A stretch of 64,000 nucleotides of DNA from Acinetobacter sp. ANC 3781 (lineage in GTDB: Bacteria; Pseudomonadota; Gammaproteobacteria; Pseudomonadales; Moraxellaceae), in contig NZ_SJOH01000002.1 in the NCBI RefSeq assembly GCF_004331285.1, positions 62,001-126,000 on the forward strand. Reading direction: 5' to 3'. Of the stretch, positions 28,481-38,692 are shown in pieces. The translations under genes were made by a program, and so were the position numbers. The notes under the pieces are model-generated. The model worked only from the letters and a program-made list of their open reading frames with translations. It did not search any database and was not told the DNA's origin. Position 1 is the stretch's first letter. Every line of letters starts with the position of its first letter.

Positions 28481-28815
28481 CCGCGTCCGCCAGCATTACG
28501 CTCGAGAATACTACATGCTTAGATATCGTCTATTGTTTTAACTCTTTGTGACCCGACGAACAGGATACAAATCGCGATCCTCTTAATTTAGTATAAAGCC
28601 CCGAGGCTTGACTTTATACGGCCTTGTGTGCGTGCGCTTCAGTCGGTCTCTCTAACCACAAGTATTCGGAGAGGCGGACAAGCTGCCCTTAGGCAGCTAG
28701 AGCGTATGATTCGTCGTTTGCGACTAAAAAATGCAAATTTGATTTACGAGAGAAAATGCGCTCTCGGCATGCATCTATGAGTTTCATCACCAGCGTCGAA
28801 GCCAGAAACACCCCC
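28457..28815 (-). ncRNA. ssrA: tmRNA (trans-translation RNA)
   Basis: The 5' end GGGGGUG (28815 downward) pairs with the 3' CACCUCC before ACCA, forming the acceptor stem. The T-arm GCGGGTTCAACTCCCGC is intact. The tag reading frame is at 28689-28721 and encodes ANDESYALAA followed by TAA. At 359 nt the length is typical. tmRNA with SmpB rescues stalled ribosomes and tags the product for proteolysis. Its 3' end is the integration site of the island. Confidence 0.95.
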
Positions 28816-28946
28816 AAAGTACAAAGCAATCATAGCATAAATGTCAAAAATTACGACCCCTTTTCTAAACATTTACACAACTAGATGCGCTTAATGACAT
28901 TATTGCGCTAATATTTTACTTTTCAAGCCTAATAACAGAAAAAATT

Positions 28947-30431
28947 ATGAGCTATTTACTTGCACTCGATCAGGGGACGACCTCAAGTCGTGCGATTATT
29001 TTCAACGAACATGGACAAGTTCAGGCAACCGCTCAACGTGAAACCCATATCAAAACACCACATTCAGGTTGGGTTGAGCAAGATGCCCAAGAAATCTGGA
29101 CTACACAGATCGCAGTCGTACAACAAGCACTTGCCTCTGCTCACATTCTTGCTAAAAACATTAAAGCCATTGGGCTGACCAACCAACGCGAAACAACCAT
29201 AGTATGGGACAAGCGTAATAGTCAGCCACTCGCTCCTGCCATTATCTGGCAAGACCGTCGCGCAACCGAATGGTGCAACCAACTCACCCAACAAAATTTA
29301 CTCGATACAATTCAGCATAAAACCGGTTTACGCATAGACCCCTATTTCAGTGCCGGCAAACTGGTATGGTTATTGGAAAATATAAATGGCTTACGCAAAC
29401 TTGCCGAACAAGGGCATGTCGCGTTTGGCACGGTCGATAGCTGGCTGATGTGGAACTTAACCCAAGGTGCTGAACATGTCATTGAAGCCAGTAACGCTTC
29501 TCGCACCATGCTGATGAACCTGCAAACTCAAACTTGGGATGAAGAACTGCTTGAGCTATTTAATATTCCTCATTCCGTTTTACCCAAAATTATTTCATCC
29601 GATAGCTATATTGCTGATACTGCCACCGGTTTACTGGGTGCCAACATCCCAATTACCGGTATTTTGGGCGATCAGCAATCTGCGCTTTTTGGTCAATCCT
29701 GTTTTGATGTAGGTACGGCGAAAAATACCTACGGTACCGGTTGCTTCATGCTATTTAATACCGGTCATCAAGTTCAATTTAGCCAAAATAAATTACTCAG
29801 TACACTTGCATGGCAATGCCAAAATCAAACCTGCTATGCACTGGAAGGCAGCGTGTTTATGGCAGGAGCCATTGTGCAATGGCTACGTGATGGTTTAGGG
29901 ATTATTCAAAACAGCAGCGAGGTTGAAAAACTGGCTTGCCAAGTGGACGATACTGACGGCGTAGTTCTGGTACCTGCTTTTACCGGACTCGGCGCGCCAC
30001 ATTGGGACAGTGATGCTCGTGCCCTGCTTTGCGGGATGTCTCGCGGAACCAACAAAGCCCATATCGCGCGTGCAGCCTTAGAATCGATTGCTTTTCAGGT
30101 GTCCGATGTGCTGATGGCCATGCAGGCAGACATTAGCCATCCTTTAAAAGAATTACGCGTAGATGGGGGTGCCAGTCGCAATGATATGCTGATGCAATTT
30201 CAGGCAAATATTCTTAATGTTCCGGTACTGCGTCCAAAAATGCTGGAATCAACTGCATGGGGTGCGGCAGCAATGGCCGGTTTAAAGGCAGGCGTATTTT
30301 CTAATTTGTCAGAGATTTCCAAATCTTGGCAGCTAGACCGGGCATTTGAGCCAAATATGAATGCGGATCAGCGTCAAAGTCGTTTAACTCAGTGGCAAAC
30401 GGCTTTAAAGCGGTCACGATCGGATATATAA
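28947..30431 (+). CDS. glpK: Glycerol kinase
   Basis: This 494-residue FGGY-family kinase phosphorylates glycerol to glycerol 3-phosphate in the cytoplasm. The N-terminal phosphate-binding loop DQGTTSSRAI, the substrate motif TNQRETT, the conserved GILGDQQSALFGQ and the C-terminal DGGASRNDMLMQFQA are all present. The length is that of E. coli GlpK. It stands alone, divergent from ssrA, with no glpF or glpD beside it. A strong terminator follows. Confidence 0.95.
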   Translation: MSYLLALDQGTTSSRAIIFNEHGQVQATAQRETHIKTPHSGWVEQDAQEIWTTQIAVVQQALASAHILAKNIKAIGLTNQRETTIVWDKRNSQPLAPAIIWQDRRATEWCNQLTQQNLLDTIQHKTGLRIDPYFSAGKLVWLLENINGLRKLAEQGHVAFGTVDSWLMWNLTQGAEHVIEASNASRTMLMNLQTQTWDEELLELFNIPHSVLPKIISSDSYIADTATGLLGANIPITGILGDQQSALFGQSCFDVGTAKNTYGTGCFMLFNTGHQVQFSQNKLLSTLAWQCQNQTCYALEGSVFMAGAIVQWLRDGLGIIQNSSEVEKLACQVDDTDGVVLVPAFTGLGAPHWDSDARALLCGMSRGTNKAHIARAALESIAFQVSDVLMAMQADISHPLKELRVDGGASRNDMLMQFQANILNVPVLRPKMLESTAWGAAAMAGLKAGVFSNLSEISKSWQLDRAFEPNMNADQRQSRLTQWQTALKRSRSDI

Positions 30432-30456
30432 GGTTAACGGCAATATTCTTTATCTT

Positions 30457-30485
30457 AAAAGCCGCTGAATTCAGCGGCTTTTTTT
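30457..30485. terminator. Bidirectional terminator between glpK and emrB
   Basis: AAGCCGCTGAATTCAGCGGCTT (30459-30480) is a perfect palindrome flanked by an A-run on the left and a T-run on the right. It serves the convergent glpK and emrB genes. Confidence 0.9.
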
Positions 30486-30504
30486 ATGTCATGAATGATG
30501 AGCA

Positions 30505-32040
30505 TTAATGCACGTGACTACCGCCCCCCGTACCCAATTTGGGGCGTGGTGCGAGCCAGACGATTAAAGCCGCAAAAACAAAAACCATCGCTAAAATCAA
30601 AAATACATGGTTGGCTGATAAAGTTAGAGCTTCCTTATCGACCAGACTTGATATATAGCCCAATGCCCCTTGTGAACTCACCCCAGCTTGTGTCAGGGTA
30701 TTTTGTACTTCATCCACATGTAAGTTGGAAACCATTTCACTACGTGCAACTTTGGCATGGTCATCCCAAAGCGTTACGGCAATGGAAGCACCGATTGCCC
30801 CGGCCATGGTACGCAAGAAATTCATTAAGCCGGCAGCAGATGCCATTTCATGTGGCTGTACCGAAGCCAGTGCCATATTGGATAAAGGAATAAAGAAAAA
30901 CGGTACCGCAAAACCTTGTAGAATTTGTGGCCATGCCAATGCCATAAAATCAGCATCAGTTGTCCAGAAAGCACGCATCAAGGTCACTACCGCCAGAAGA
31001 CTTAAACCAAAACTGGCTAAAATCCTTTGGTCGTACTTGGTCGCCATTTTTGCCACAATCGGGGACATGAGCAAACTACCAAAGCCCATGGTCGCAGTGA
31101 GATAACCTGCCCATGTTGCGGTATAGCCCAAGTTAATCTGTACCCATTGTGGAATCAATACAATACTGGAGAAGAATGCCCCAAAGGCAAAGGCTAAAGA
31201 CAAGACTGAGAAGGTAAAACCACGATATCTAAAAATCTGGATATTGACGACAGGATGCTGCTCAGTCATTTCCCAGATGATAAACAGAACTAATCCGACT
31301 ACGGTTATCACAGCCAAGACACAAATGAAGGTACTGTTAAACCAGTCATTTTCATGTCCAAGATCGAGCATCAACTGTAATGCACCAATCCACAAAATCA
31401 GTAAAAACAGTCCAATGGTATCAATTCTGATTTTTGAAATTAACGTTTCCGCAGGTTTTAACAAGCGCAATGCGGCAATCGCACAGAAAATTCCGACTGG
31501 AATATTAATAAAGAAAATCCAGTGCCAAGACAGATTATCACTAATCGCACCACCCAAAATTGGACCCAAAATCGGTCCAACCACAGTGGTCATCGCCCAC
31601 ATGCCCATGGCTTGTGATTGCTTTTCCGGAGGGAAAATGCGCATTAACAAGGTCTGACTGAGCGGCATGATGGGCCCACCAAACAGGCCTTGTCCAATTC
31701 GGCAAAAGACCAGCATTTCCAAACTGGTAGATAATCCACACAGAATGGAAAAAACTGTAAAGCCAATCAGACTGATCACAAACAGTCGCACCGCACCAAA
31801 ACGCCCGGCCAGCCATCCGGTCAGCGGGACACAAATCGCTTCCGCAACCGCATAGGAGGTAATAACCCAAGTCCCCTGGGAACTGGAAACCGCCAGACTG
31901 CCGGTAATATGCGGCACGGAGACATTGGCAATGGTCATGTCCAGAACCACCATAAAATTGGCCAGAGCCAATACAAAGGCAGCAAGGATCAGGCGCCCCC
32001 CTTTCAGGTCGCCAAATGGTACGTAGTTATTATTATTCAT
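30505..32040 (-). CDS. emrB: DHA2-family multidrug efflux protein EmrB
   Basis: This 511-residue MFS transporter of the DHA2 (14-TM) family has the motif VLDMTIANVSVPHI in TM1 and LAGRFGAVRLFV in the first cytoplasmic loop, and GPILGPILGG in TM5 (motif C of drug/H+ antiporters). It pairs with EmrA, whose gene ends 6 bp upstream. Together with an outer-membrane TolC-like protein, not encoded here, they would expel hydrophobic drugs. The antisense frames inside it have no support. Confidence 0.9.
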   Translation of the reverse strand: MNNNNYVPFGDLKGGRLILAAFVLALANFMVVLDMTIANVSVPHITGSLAVSSSQGTWVITSYAVAEAICVPLTGWLAGRFGAVRLFVISLIGFTVFSILCGLSTSLEMLVFCRIGQGLFGGPIMPLSQTLLMRIFPPEKQSQAMGMWAMTTVVGPILGPILGGAISDNLSWHWIFFINIPVGIFCAIAALRLLKPAETLISKIRIDTIGLFLLILWIGALQLMLDLGHENDWFNSTFICVLAVITVVGLVLFIIWEMTEQHPVVNIQIFRYRGFTFSVLSLAFAFGAFFSSIVLIPQWVQINLGYTATWAGYLTATMGFGSLLMSPIVAKMATKYDQRILASFGLSLLAVVTLMRAFWTTDADFMALAWPQILQGFAVPFFFIPLSNMALASVQPHEMASAAGLMNFLRTMAGAIGASIAVTLWDDHAKVARSEMVSNLHVDEVQNTLTQAGVSSQGALGYISSLVDKEALTLSANHVFLILAMVFVFAALIVWLAPRPKLGTGGGSHVH

Positions 32041-32046
32041 AAGCGA

Positions 32047-33198
32047 CTACTTCGAAGCGAGGTTGATTTTCGCTTCCATCGACAAGCCTACACGTAATGG
32101 ATGTTCAGCCAGCTCTTTAGGATCAAGGGCAATACGTACCGGTAAACGCTGAACCACTTTAATCCAGTTACCCGTCGCATTTTGCGCAGGAATTAAGGCA
32201 AATGCTGACCCTGTACCACCTGAAAAGCCAACCACTGTGCCATGAAACTCAACATCATCACCATATAAATCAGAAGTTAGAGTGGCTTTCTGCCCGGGTT
32301 GCACTTTTGTCAGCTGACTTTCTTTAAAGTTGGCATCGACATACAGTTTATGAATCGGTACCAGCATCATTAACACGGTACCTGCGGCAACACGCTGCCC
32401 CACCTGAATATTACGGCGGGTGATTACGCCGTCAAACGGTGCTTTAATTTCAGTACGTTCCAAATCAAGCAAAGCCTGTTTCAGTTTTGCCTGAGCAATT
32501 AGCACATCCGGAGTTGAGGTTTCATTACTGCCGCGAATCAGCGCTTCATTTGCAGCTAAAGTACTTTGTGCCGCTTTTTGACTGGATTGTGCCTGAGCCA
32601 AGCCGGCTTTAGCCAAATCCAGACCGGCTTGAGCATTATTCACGGCACTTTGTGCAGTGCTGAGTTCTTCTTTCGAAATCGCACCTGATGCACTTAATTT
32701 ACTACGACGCGCCAAATCATCCTGCGCCTTATTAAATTCAGCTTGTGCTTTAGCCACCTGCGCCTCTGCACTATGAATACCGTCATCACTGACAAACACT
32801 TGTGAATTTAATGCACTGCTATTGGCTTGCGTCTGCTTGTATTGACGTTTTGCTTTCATCAATTCTGCTTGCGCCTGTGCAACCGCAATTTCTGCATCAC
32901 GATTGTCGACCCGGACCAAGACATCGCCCTGTTTGACCTGTTGCGTGTCACTGACCAGAACTTGCCCAACCTGACCATTCACCATTGAGGTGATCGAAGC
33001 GGTTTCTGCACCGACATAGGCATTGTCGGTAGTGACTGAATGATTTAAAAATAATGCCCAGATTGCATATAAGATCACTGCAATAATAAAGATCATCGCG
33101 ACAATACTTAAGGCTTTCTTGCGTTTTGCTTTTGCAGCAGTGTCCGAAATTTCTTTGTCTGGCTGTGTTTCTGGCAGGGTATTTTGAGCATCTGTCAT
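32047..33198 (-). CDS. emrA: Periplasmic adaptor protein EmrA (HlyD family)
   Basis: This 383-residue membrane fusion protein has one N-terminal TM helix (about residues 32-50), the lipoyl/barrel-sandwich motif TDNAYVGAETASI, a long coiled-coil hairpin (about 95-215) and the second half-lipoyl KAPFDGVITRRNIQVGQRV. It connects EmrB to an outer membrane channel. It is the first gene of the emrAB operon, and no regulator gene is adjacent. Confidence 0.92.
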   Translation of the reverse strand: MTDAQNTLPETQPDKEISDTAAKAKRKKALSIVAMIFIIAVILYAIWALFLNHSVTTDNAYVGAETASITSMVNGQVGQVLVSDTQQVKQGDVLVRVDNRDAEIAVAQAQAELMKAKRQYKQTQANSSALNSQVFVSDDGIHSAEAQVAKAQAEFNKAQDDLARRSKLSASGAISKEELSTAQSAVNNAQAGLDLAKAGLAQAQSSQKAAQSTLAANEALIRGSNETSTPDVLIAQAKLKQALLDLERTEIKAPFDGVITRRNIQVGQRVAAGTVLMMLVPIHKLYVDANFKESQLTKVQPGQKATLTSDLYGDDVEFHGTVVGFSGGTGSAFALIPAQNATGNWIKVVQRLPVRIALDPKELAEHPLRVGLSMEAKINLASK

Positions 33199-33408
33199 CG
33201 ATTATTCCTAAATCCAGCAGACTTGGTCATTACCCATCATATATGTCGTTCTGATTGATCTGAAACGAACAGCTATGCAAGACAAATGAATGTCATGAGA
33301 TGGTGTCGATGAGAAAGTCATTTCTTGTTTAATATTGACGACACATTTTAATGACAAAAAATCATGATGTGATAATAAAAATGTAACTCACCAGTTTTTA
33401 AAAATGAT

Positions 33409-33438
33409 TTCGGCACTGAATTTTCATTCAATGCCGAA
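33409..33438 (-). terminator. Terminator-like hairpin after the thioesterase gene
   Basis: TTCGGCACTGAA pairs with TTCAATGCCGAA with one mismatch around a short loop. It lies between the thioesterase stop and emrA. The T content after the stem is modest. Confidence 0.5.
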
Positions 33439-33486
33439 TATTTAATTCACTTCTTTTGAGTTTAAATGACCAAGCTTAAACTGAAC

Positions 33487-33984
33487 TTAATAAGCATAAG
33501 AAGCAATCGCAGTGGCAATCGGCTTGTCTTCATCATTGATCAAAGTCATGCGCATAGTGCAGCCCTTACGTCCTAAACGTAAGGTTTCAGCACGGGCAAT
33601 AAAATATTTTCCACGACCTGGAGCTAAATAATCGACCCGCATATCAACAGTTGCCAAACGAGTCACTTTTTTAATGGTATCCGGCAGGTCATTCGCTTCT
33701 GCTTTTTTATATAACTCGCCCATCGCAACAATGCCGCCAATACTATCCAGAATAGTTGCAGCCACACCGCCGTGTAAAATTTGAAAGGCAACATTGCCAA
33801 TCATAAAAGGCTGCATTTCAATATAGGCTTCAATTTGTCCATCCACAACACGCATGACCATCTCGTTATGTTTGAAGTAAGGAGAACTATTGAATGCATG
33901 ACACAACTGTTTCAGGACCACATCAATATCCACTTTCGTGCCTAAATGTATGTTACCGGTCCAATTTTTCTCTACTTGTGTCAT
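33487..33984 (-). CDS. Hotdog-fold thioesterase
   Basis: This 165-residue protein belongs to the PaaI/YigI-like hotdog thioesterases. The motif ILHGGVAATILDSIGG, near residues 70-85, holds the catalytic Asp-type environment and substrate pocket, and VDYLAPGRG is the second conserved strand. It starts at 33984 (MTQVEKNW), as the longer frame adds an unrelated stretch. The acyl-CoA substrate is not predictable. It is divergent from hemB, with a 106-bp shared promoter region. Confidence 0.8.
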   Translation of the reverse strand: MTQVEKNWTGNIHLGTKVDIDVVLKQLCHAFNSSPYFKHNEMVMRVVDGQIEAYIEMQPFMIGNVAFQILHGGVAATILDSIGGIVAMGELYKKAEANDLPDTIKKVTRLATVDMRVDYLAPGRGKYFIARAETLRLGRKGCTMRMTLINDEDKPIATAIASYAY

Positions 33985-34048
33985 AGTCTGCCCGAATACC
34001 TTAATTTGAGAAATAGCTATTAACTTTTGCCCCAAAATTTGATTCTAG

Positions 34049-35104
<1,056 letters not shown>

Positions 35105-35122
35105 GGAATAGTGGTTTAAGCG

Positions 35123-36244
35123 ATGAAAGTTGCTATTATTGGAGCAGGCATTAGCGGTCTATTGTCTGCTTTAGAGCTTGTGGAACAGGGATGCTCCGTG
35201 ATTATTTTCGATCAGCAACAAGCGGGAAAAGCAGCCTCTTGGGCCGGTGGCGGTATTCTCTCGCCTATGTATCCTTGGCGCTATCCACGTGCGGTAAATC
35301 AATTGGCGCAACACGGTAAATCGCTATATTTAGAATGGAATAAGAAATTAGAACCGATCACGGGCATTGATTTTGAAATTCATAATACCGGTATGCTGAT
35401 TCTAGATGAAAGCGATTTTGATATCGGACAGCGTTATGCCGAGCAGTTTGATGAACCGATGCAGCAATGCCAACTTTTACAACAGCCGCGACTTCAGCAG
35501 ATCAATCCGCATCTTTCAGGGCAATTTAGCCAAGCGCTGTATTTTTCGCAGCTGTCTAATGTCCGTAATCCACGTCTGCTCAAATCCATAATCAGTTATT
35601 TAAAACAGCACCCGCAGGTACAATTCTATGAAAATACCTGGGTGGATCATTTTCATATTCAACAGCAGCGCGTGACTTCCATTCAGACCCAATCTGGCCA
35701 ACAGATTCAGGCCGACCAAATCGTCATTGCCACAGGTGCATGGTCCGCGCACTGGTCGCAGCAATTGAATATGAGCATTCCGGTCAACCCCGTTCAGGGA
35801 CAAATGCTGCTGTTTAAAACCCCTGAAAAGTGGTTGCCGACCATTTGCATGAATAAGGTGATGTACCTGATTCCACGTCAGGACGGGCATGTAGTCTGTG
35901 GCTCCAGTATGGATGAACTGGGTTTTGAACATCGACCGAATATTCACACCCAACAGACTATTTACAAAGCCTGTCTGGAAATGGTGCCGGAACTTGAGAG
36001 TTTTCCAATTGCGAAACAATGGGCAGGACTCAGACCAAGTTCACCTACTGGTGTGCCCTATATTGGGAAAATGCCAGAGTTTGATAATCTATGGGCCAAC
36101 TTCGGACATTTCCGTAATGGTCTGTGTATGGGGCCTGCCTCGGCACGTTTATTACGACAGCTGATACTTGAACAGCCCACCTTTGTAGATCCTGCCGCTT
36201 TTAGTACGCAGAGACTAAGACCTGAAGCTTTAGCAGCTCGCTAG
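35123..36244 (+). CDS. thiO: Glycine oxidase-like FAD enzyme
   Basis: This 373-residue DAO-family flavoprotein has the dinucleotide motif IIGAGISGLLSALELVEQG at residues 4-22, AASWAGGGILSPMYPW typical of ThiO, and a C-terminal GLRPSSPTGVPYIG flavin-binding element. ThiO oxidises glycine to iminoglycine for thiazole (thiamine) synthesis. It probably forms a transcription unit with hemB. Its 3' end overlaps the convergent TIGR01777 gene by 15 bp. A related D-amino acid oxidase role cannot be excluded. Confidence 0.85.
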   Translation: MKVAIIGAGISGLLSALELVEQGCSVIIFDQQQAGKAASWAGGGILSPMYPWRYPRAVNQLAQHGKSLYLEWNKKLEPITGIDFEIHNTGMLILDESDFDIGQRYAEQFDEPMQQCQLLQQPRLQQINPHLSGQFSQALYFSQLSNVRNPRLLKSIISYLKQHPQVQFYENTWVDHFHIQQQRVTSIQTQSGQQIQADQIVIATGAWSAHWSQQLNMSIPVNPVQGQMLLFKTPEKWLPTICMNKVMYLIPRQDGHVVCGSSMDELGFEHRPNIHTQQTIYKACLEMVPELESFPIAKQWAGLRPSSPTGVPYIGKMPEFDNLWANFGHFRNGLCMGPASARLLRQLILEQPTFVDPAAFSTQRLRPEALAAR

Positions 36245-37138
36245 AATATCGGCCAGAGCCAGTTTTAACGTAGGATATTTAAACTCGAATCCTAGCTCCT
36301 GCAGTGCTTTCGGTTGTACATATTGACCGTTTAAAACCAGTTGTGATTGTTCGCCCAGCATCCCCTTCAAAACAAAAGCCGGTAAACAGCATAAAGGTTT
36401 ACGATGCAGCTGCTGTGCAGCGGTTTGAGCAAATTGTGTTTGGGTCATTTTTTCTGGGCAGACCACATTAAAAATTTGTGAGCTGGTTTCTTTTGTCAGG
36501 AGGAACTCAATCACGCGCAATACATCTTGAACATGCACCCATACCACCGGTTGCCGACCATGTCCGATACGCCCCACCATATTCAGTTTAATCGGCAACA
36601 GCATACGTGGAAGAATGCCCCCCTTCTTTGCAAACACAATTCCGAAGCGCACAATTTTGGTATTTTGTTGCTGAAAACTTAATGCCGCCTGTTCCCATAA
36701 CTGACACAGTTCCGACATAAAAATAGATTGTGGGGCAGACTGTTCGGTACACATGGTTGACCATTGTTCACTCGGGTCAATACCGTAATAGCCCACTGCA
36801 GAACCGGAGATAATACGTTTCGGAAAAATCTGTCTTTTTTCTAAGTATCTGTAAAGCTGGTGGGTAACTTCAACCCGACTCTGAATGAGTTGCTGCTTTC
36901 TTTTTGCGGTCCAGCGTGACTGGCCAATATTTTCACCCGCTAGGTTAATCACATAATCAATCCGGTCCGTTTTAAGTTCCTCCAGACTTTGAACCCAGCT
37001 CAGATCAGGATGATTGGAAATCTTGTTTTTCTGACGTGTCAGACCAATCACTGCGTAATCACGCGACAATAAATAAGGCAATAGATGCGAACCAATAAAA
37101 CCACTTGCACCCGTTACCAGTACGTTTTCTTTTAGCAT
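36230..37138 (-). CDS. TIGR01777 family SDR protein
   Basis: This 302-residue protein of the extended short-chain dehydrogenase family has the Rossmann motif VTGASGFIGSHLLPYLL at residues 7-23, the family signature NLAGENIG, and GSAVGYYG in the catalytic region. It is homologous to E. coli YfcH and plant SulA-like proteins, whose substrate is unknown. The stop overlaps thiO on the other strand. Confidence 0.88.
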   Translation of the reverse strand: MLKENVLVTGASGFIGSHLLPYLLSRDYAVIGLTRQKNKISNHPDLSWVQSLEELKTDRIDYVINLAGENIGQSRWTAKRKQQLIQSRVEVTHQLYRYLEKRQIFPKRIISGSAVGYYGIDPSEQWSTMCTEQSAPQSIFMSELCQLWEQAALSFQQQNTKIVRFGIVFAKKGGILPRMLLPIKLNMVGRIGHGRQPVVWVHVQDVLRVIEFLLTKETSSQIFNVVCPEKMTQTQFAQTAAQQLHRKPLCCLPAFVLKGMLGEQSQLVLNGQYVQPKALQELGFEFKYPTLKLALADILASC

Positions 37139-37207
37139 TCGACTACCTCACTGTATTCCTATCTATAAAATAGGCTTATTTTTAGTTCAAACGTATCTCA
37201 ATTTATC

Positions 37208-37645
37208 TTAGCCAAGCATTTTTTTTGCCATACGTTGGGCTTGTTTACCGTAAAACCAAAAGCTGATCAGATAAAATGGAATCATAAAAATGAGTAAGCG
37301 CGAGATAAGCAGCAATTGAAACTCACTTTGTGAGACAAAATCCCACCATAATTTAAAAATATTGGGCTGGTTAAAATTGAAGATCAGCTGACCAAAAATT
37401 GCAAAAACATAGTTATATAAAAAGAAAATCAAAACAAAAATTAAACTGAATCTGTTACGTTCGATTTTGGTCGGTGCATGCTGTTCGTCACGAATAAATT
37501 TAAACAATACCAAAATCATCGCAATTAAATAAGGAAATGCGGTTAATACTTGACCCACTACATTTGGTAAAAAACCGGCAATAATCCCTGCAAGCAGAGT
37601 AAATAAAATTAAATATATAAAAAACCTTAAGAAATATTTACTCAT
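37208..37645 (-). CDS. Four-TM membrane protein of unknown function
   Basis: This 145-residue hydrophobic protein has predicted TM segments at about 7-26, 34-50, 64-90 and 112-134, and a lysine-rich end (AQRMAKKMLG). ABZJ-like and DUF-type proteins of this pattern are common in Acinetobacter. It has its own promoter space and no obvious partners. Confidence 0.65.
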   Translation of the reverse strand: MSKYFLRFFIYLILFTLLAGIIAGFLPNVVGQVLTAFPYLIAMILVLFKFIRDEQHAPTKIERNRFSLIFVLIFFLYNYVFAIFGQLIFNFNQPNIFKLWWDFVSQSEFQLLLISRLLIFMIPFYLISFWFYGKQAQRMAKKMLG

Positions 37646-37739
37646 TAGATTAATTTGACGACCAAATTTACGATAAGGACGCCTATTATAAAAAAAAATG
37701 AATTTTTTTTCATTTTATTGTCAACCAATCTGTAATCCC

Positions 37740-37935
37740 CTGCGTTATATAGGGTAAGAAGTTCATAAACCCGTTAATTTGTACCGGCATCCACAATATT
37801 TTCGGTGAACTTTTACTAAAGCAATAAACTTAGTTTCAAATTTTAGTACGGAACAGCAGCCCAAGCTAAAACTTGCAACAAATTTTTTGACCGACGATTT
37901 CACCATCACTCGAATCGTCGGTCTTTTATTTTCTA
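37740..37935 (+). ncRNA. Candidate sRNA ending in an orphan terminator
   Basis: An 11-bp perfect stem (37889-37899 with 37913-37923) is followed by TTTTATTTTCT on the plus strand. No plus-strand gene precedes it, since the gene on the left points away, so a transcript must start inside the intergenic space. The 5' end is only a guess; TTATAT near 37746 could be a -10 element. Confidence 0.4.
37889..37933 (+). terminator. Strong intrinsic terminator without upstream gene
   Basis: GACCGACGATT (37889-37899) pairs exactly with AATCGTCGGTC (37913-37923), loop of 13 bases, then a T-rich tail on the plus strand. Confidence 0.85.
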
Positions 37936-38273
37936 GAGTCTATTTTTTCTTAGATTTCAATTTTAAAATTACCTTATCTTTATCTAATAAAAAAATTCAT
38001 TTTTAAATTATTATTTATTTACTATCTATCAATTTTTTATAAAATTATTCTTGTTAGATCAGCTCACTAATCGATACTTAGATTCTTTTATCGAGTAAGA
38101 AAATTTCGATGAGGTGAAAATCACAAGAATAGTAAAACTATTATTCTGGATCTAATTTTTAAACTAACTTAGAACTTATTTATCCATAAAAATAAATTTA
38201 TTATTTTGAAATTATTGAAAAAATAACTAGAATACCAATGTTTTTAAGTTTTATATTAATTATCGGGGTACTT

Positions 38274-38630
38274 ATGAAAAAATTACTAGCAGTTGCTTTA
38301 GCAACTACAGCAGTTACCTTCGCTGGCTGTTCAATCCGTATGGCAGATATGACAGTAGCTTCTACTAAAAACTACAATATCAATTCAAATCAATTTGTAA
38401 AAGGTGAACGTGTTCGAGCTGAGGACAAAGTACCTGTAGTGCTCTTTCCACTTGGTATTCCTAACTTTAAAACAGCAGTGGACAGAGCTATCGAGAAAAA
38501 TCCTTGTTCAGTTGCATTATCGGATGTAGTTATTACTCAGCTGAATCAGGCATTTATTTTCGGTCAAATTGGCTATCGTGTTGAAGGAACTCAAATTCTT
38601 GATATGTCACAACCAAATTGCAAAAAATAA
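38274..38630 (+). CDS. Small lipoprotein
   Basis: This 118-residue protein begins with a signal peptide MKKLLAVALATTAVTFAGCS, with the lipobox FAGC and lipidated Cys at 19. Two further cysteines (NPCSVAL and the C-terminal PNCKK) could be disulfide-linked. The start at 38274 is chosen because GGGGTA lies before it; a frame starting at 38238 would add an unrelated hydrophobic stretch. The function is unknown. Confidence 0.7.
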   Translation: MKKLLAVALATTAVTFAGCSIRMADMTVASTKNYNINSNQFVKGERVRAEDKVPVVLFPLGIPNFKTAVDRAIEKNPCSVALSDVVITQLNQAFIFGQIGYRVEGTQILDMSQPNCKK

Positions 38631-38655
38631 AAATATATATGTCTTTATAAAAAAC

Positions 38656-38678
38656 CCTCATTAATCGAGGATTTTTTA
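38656..38678 (+). terminator. Weak terminator after the lipoprotein gene
   Basis: CCTC/GAGG stem around ATTAATC followed by ATTTTTTAT. It lies 25 bp past the stop and also faces the LysE gene end on the other strand. Confidence 0.55.
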
Positions 38679-38692
38679 TAATTTAAATAAAA

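Larger units (their letters stand above)
37646..38273. other. Intergenic stretch holding an orphan terminator
   Basis: No coding frame is supported on either strand. The notable feature is the strong plus-strand terminator at 37889-37933, described with the candidate sRNA. The rest is AT-rich and could carry promoters of the flanking genes. Confidence 0.5.

Noticed and set aside
28264..28551. Plus-strand frame running into the tmRNA gene
   Set aside because: It overlaps the integrase start and the ssrA 3' end; no ribosome site.
30725..32097. Several plus-strand frames opposite emrB
   Set aside because: They are shadows of a clear MFS gene with no starts or domains of their own.
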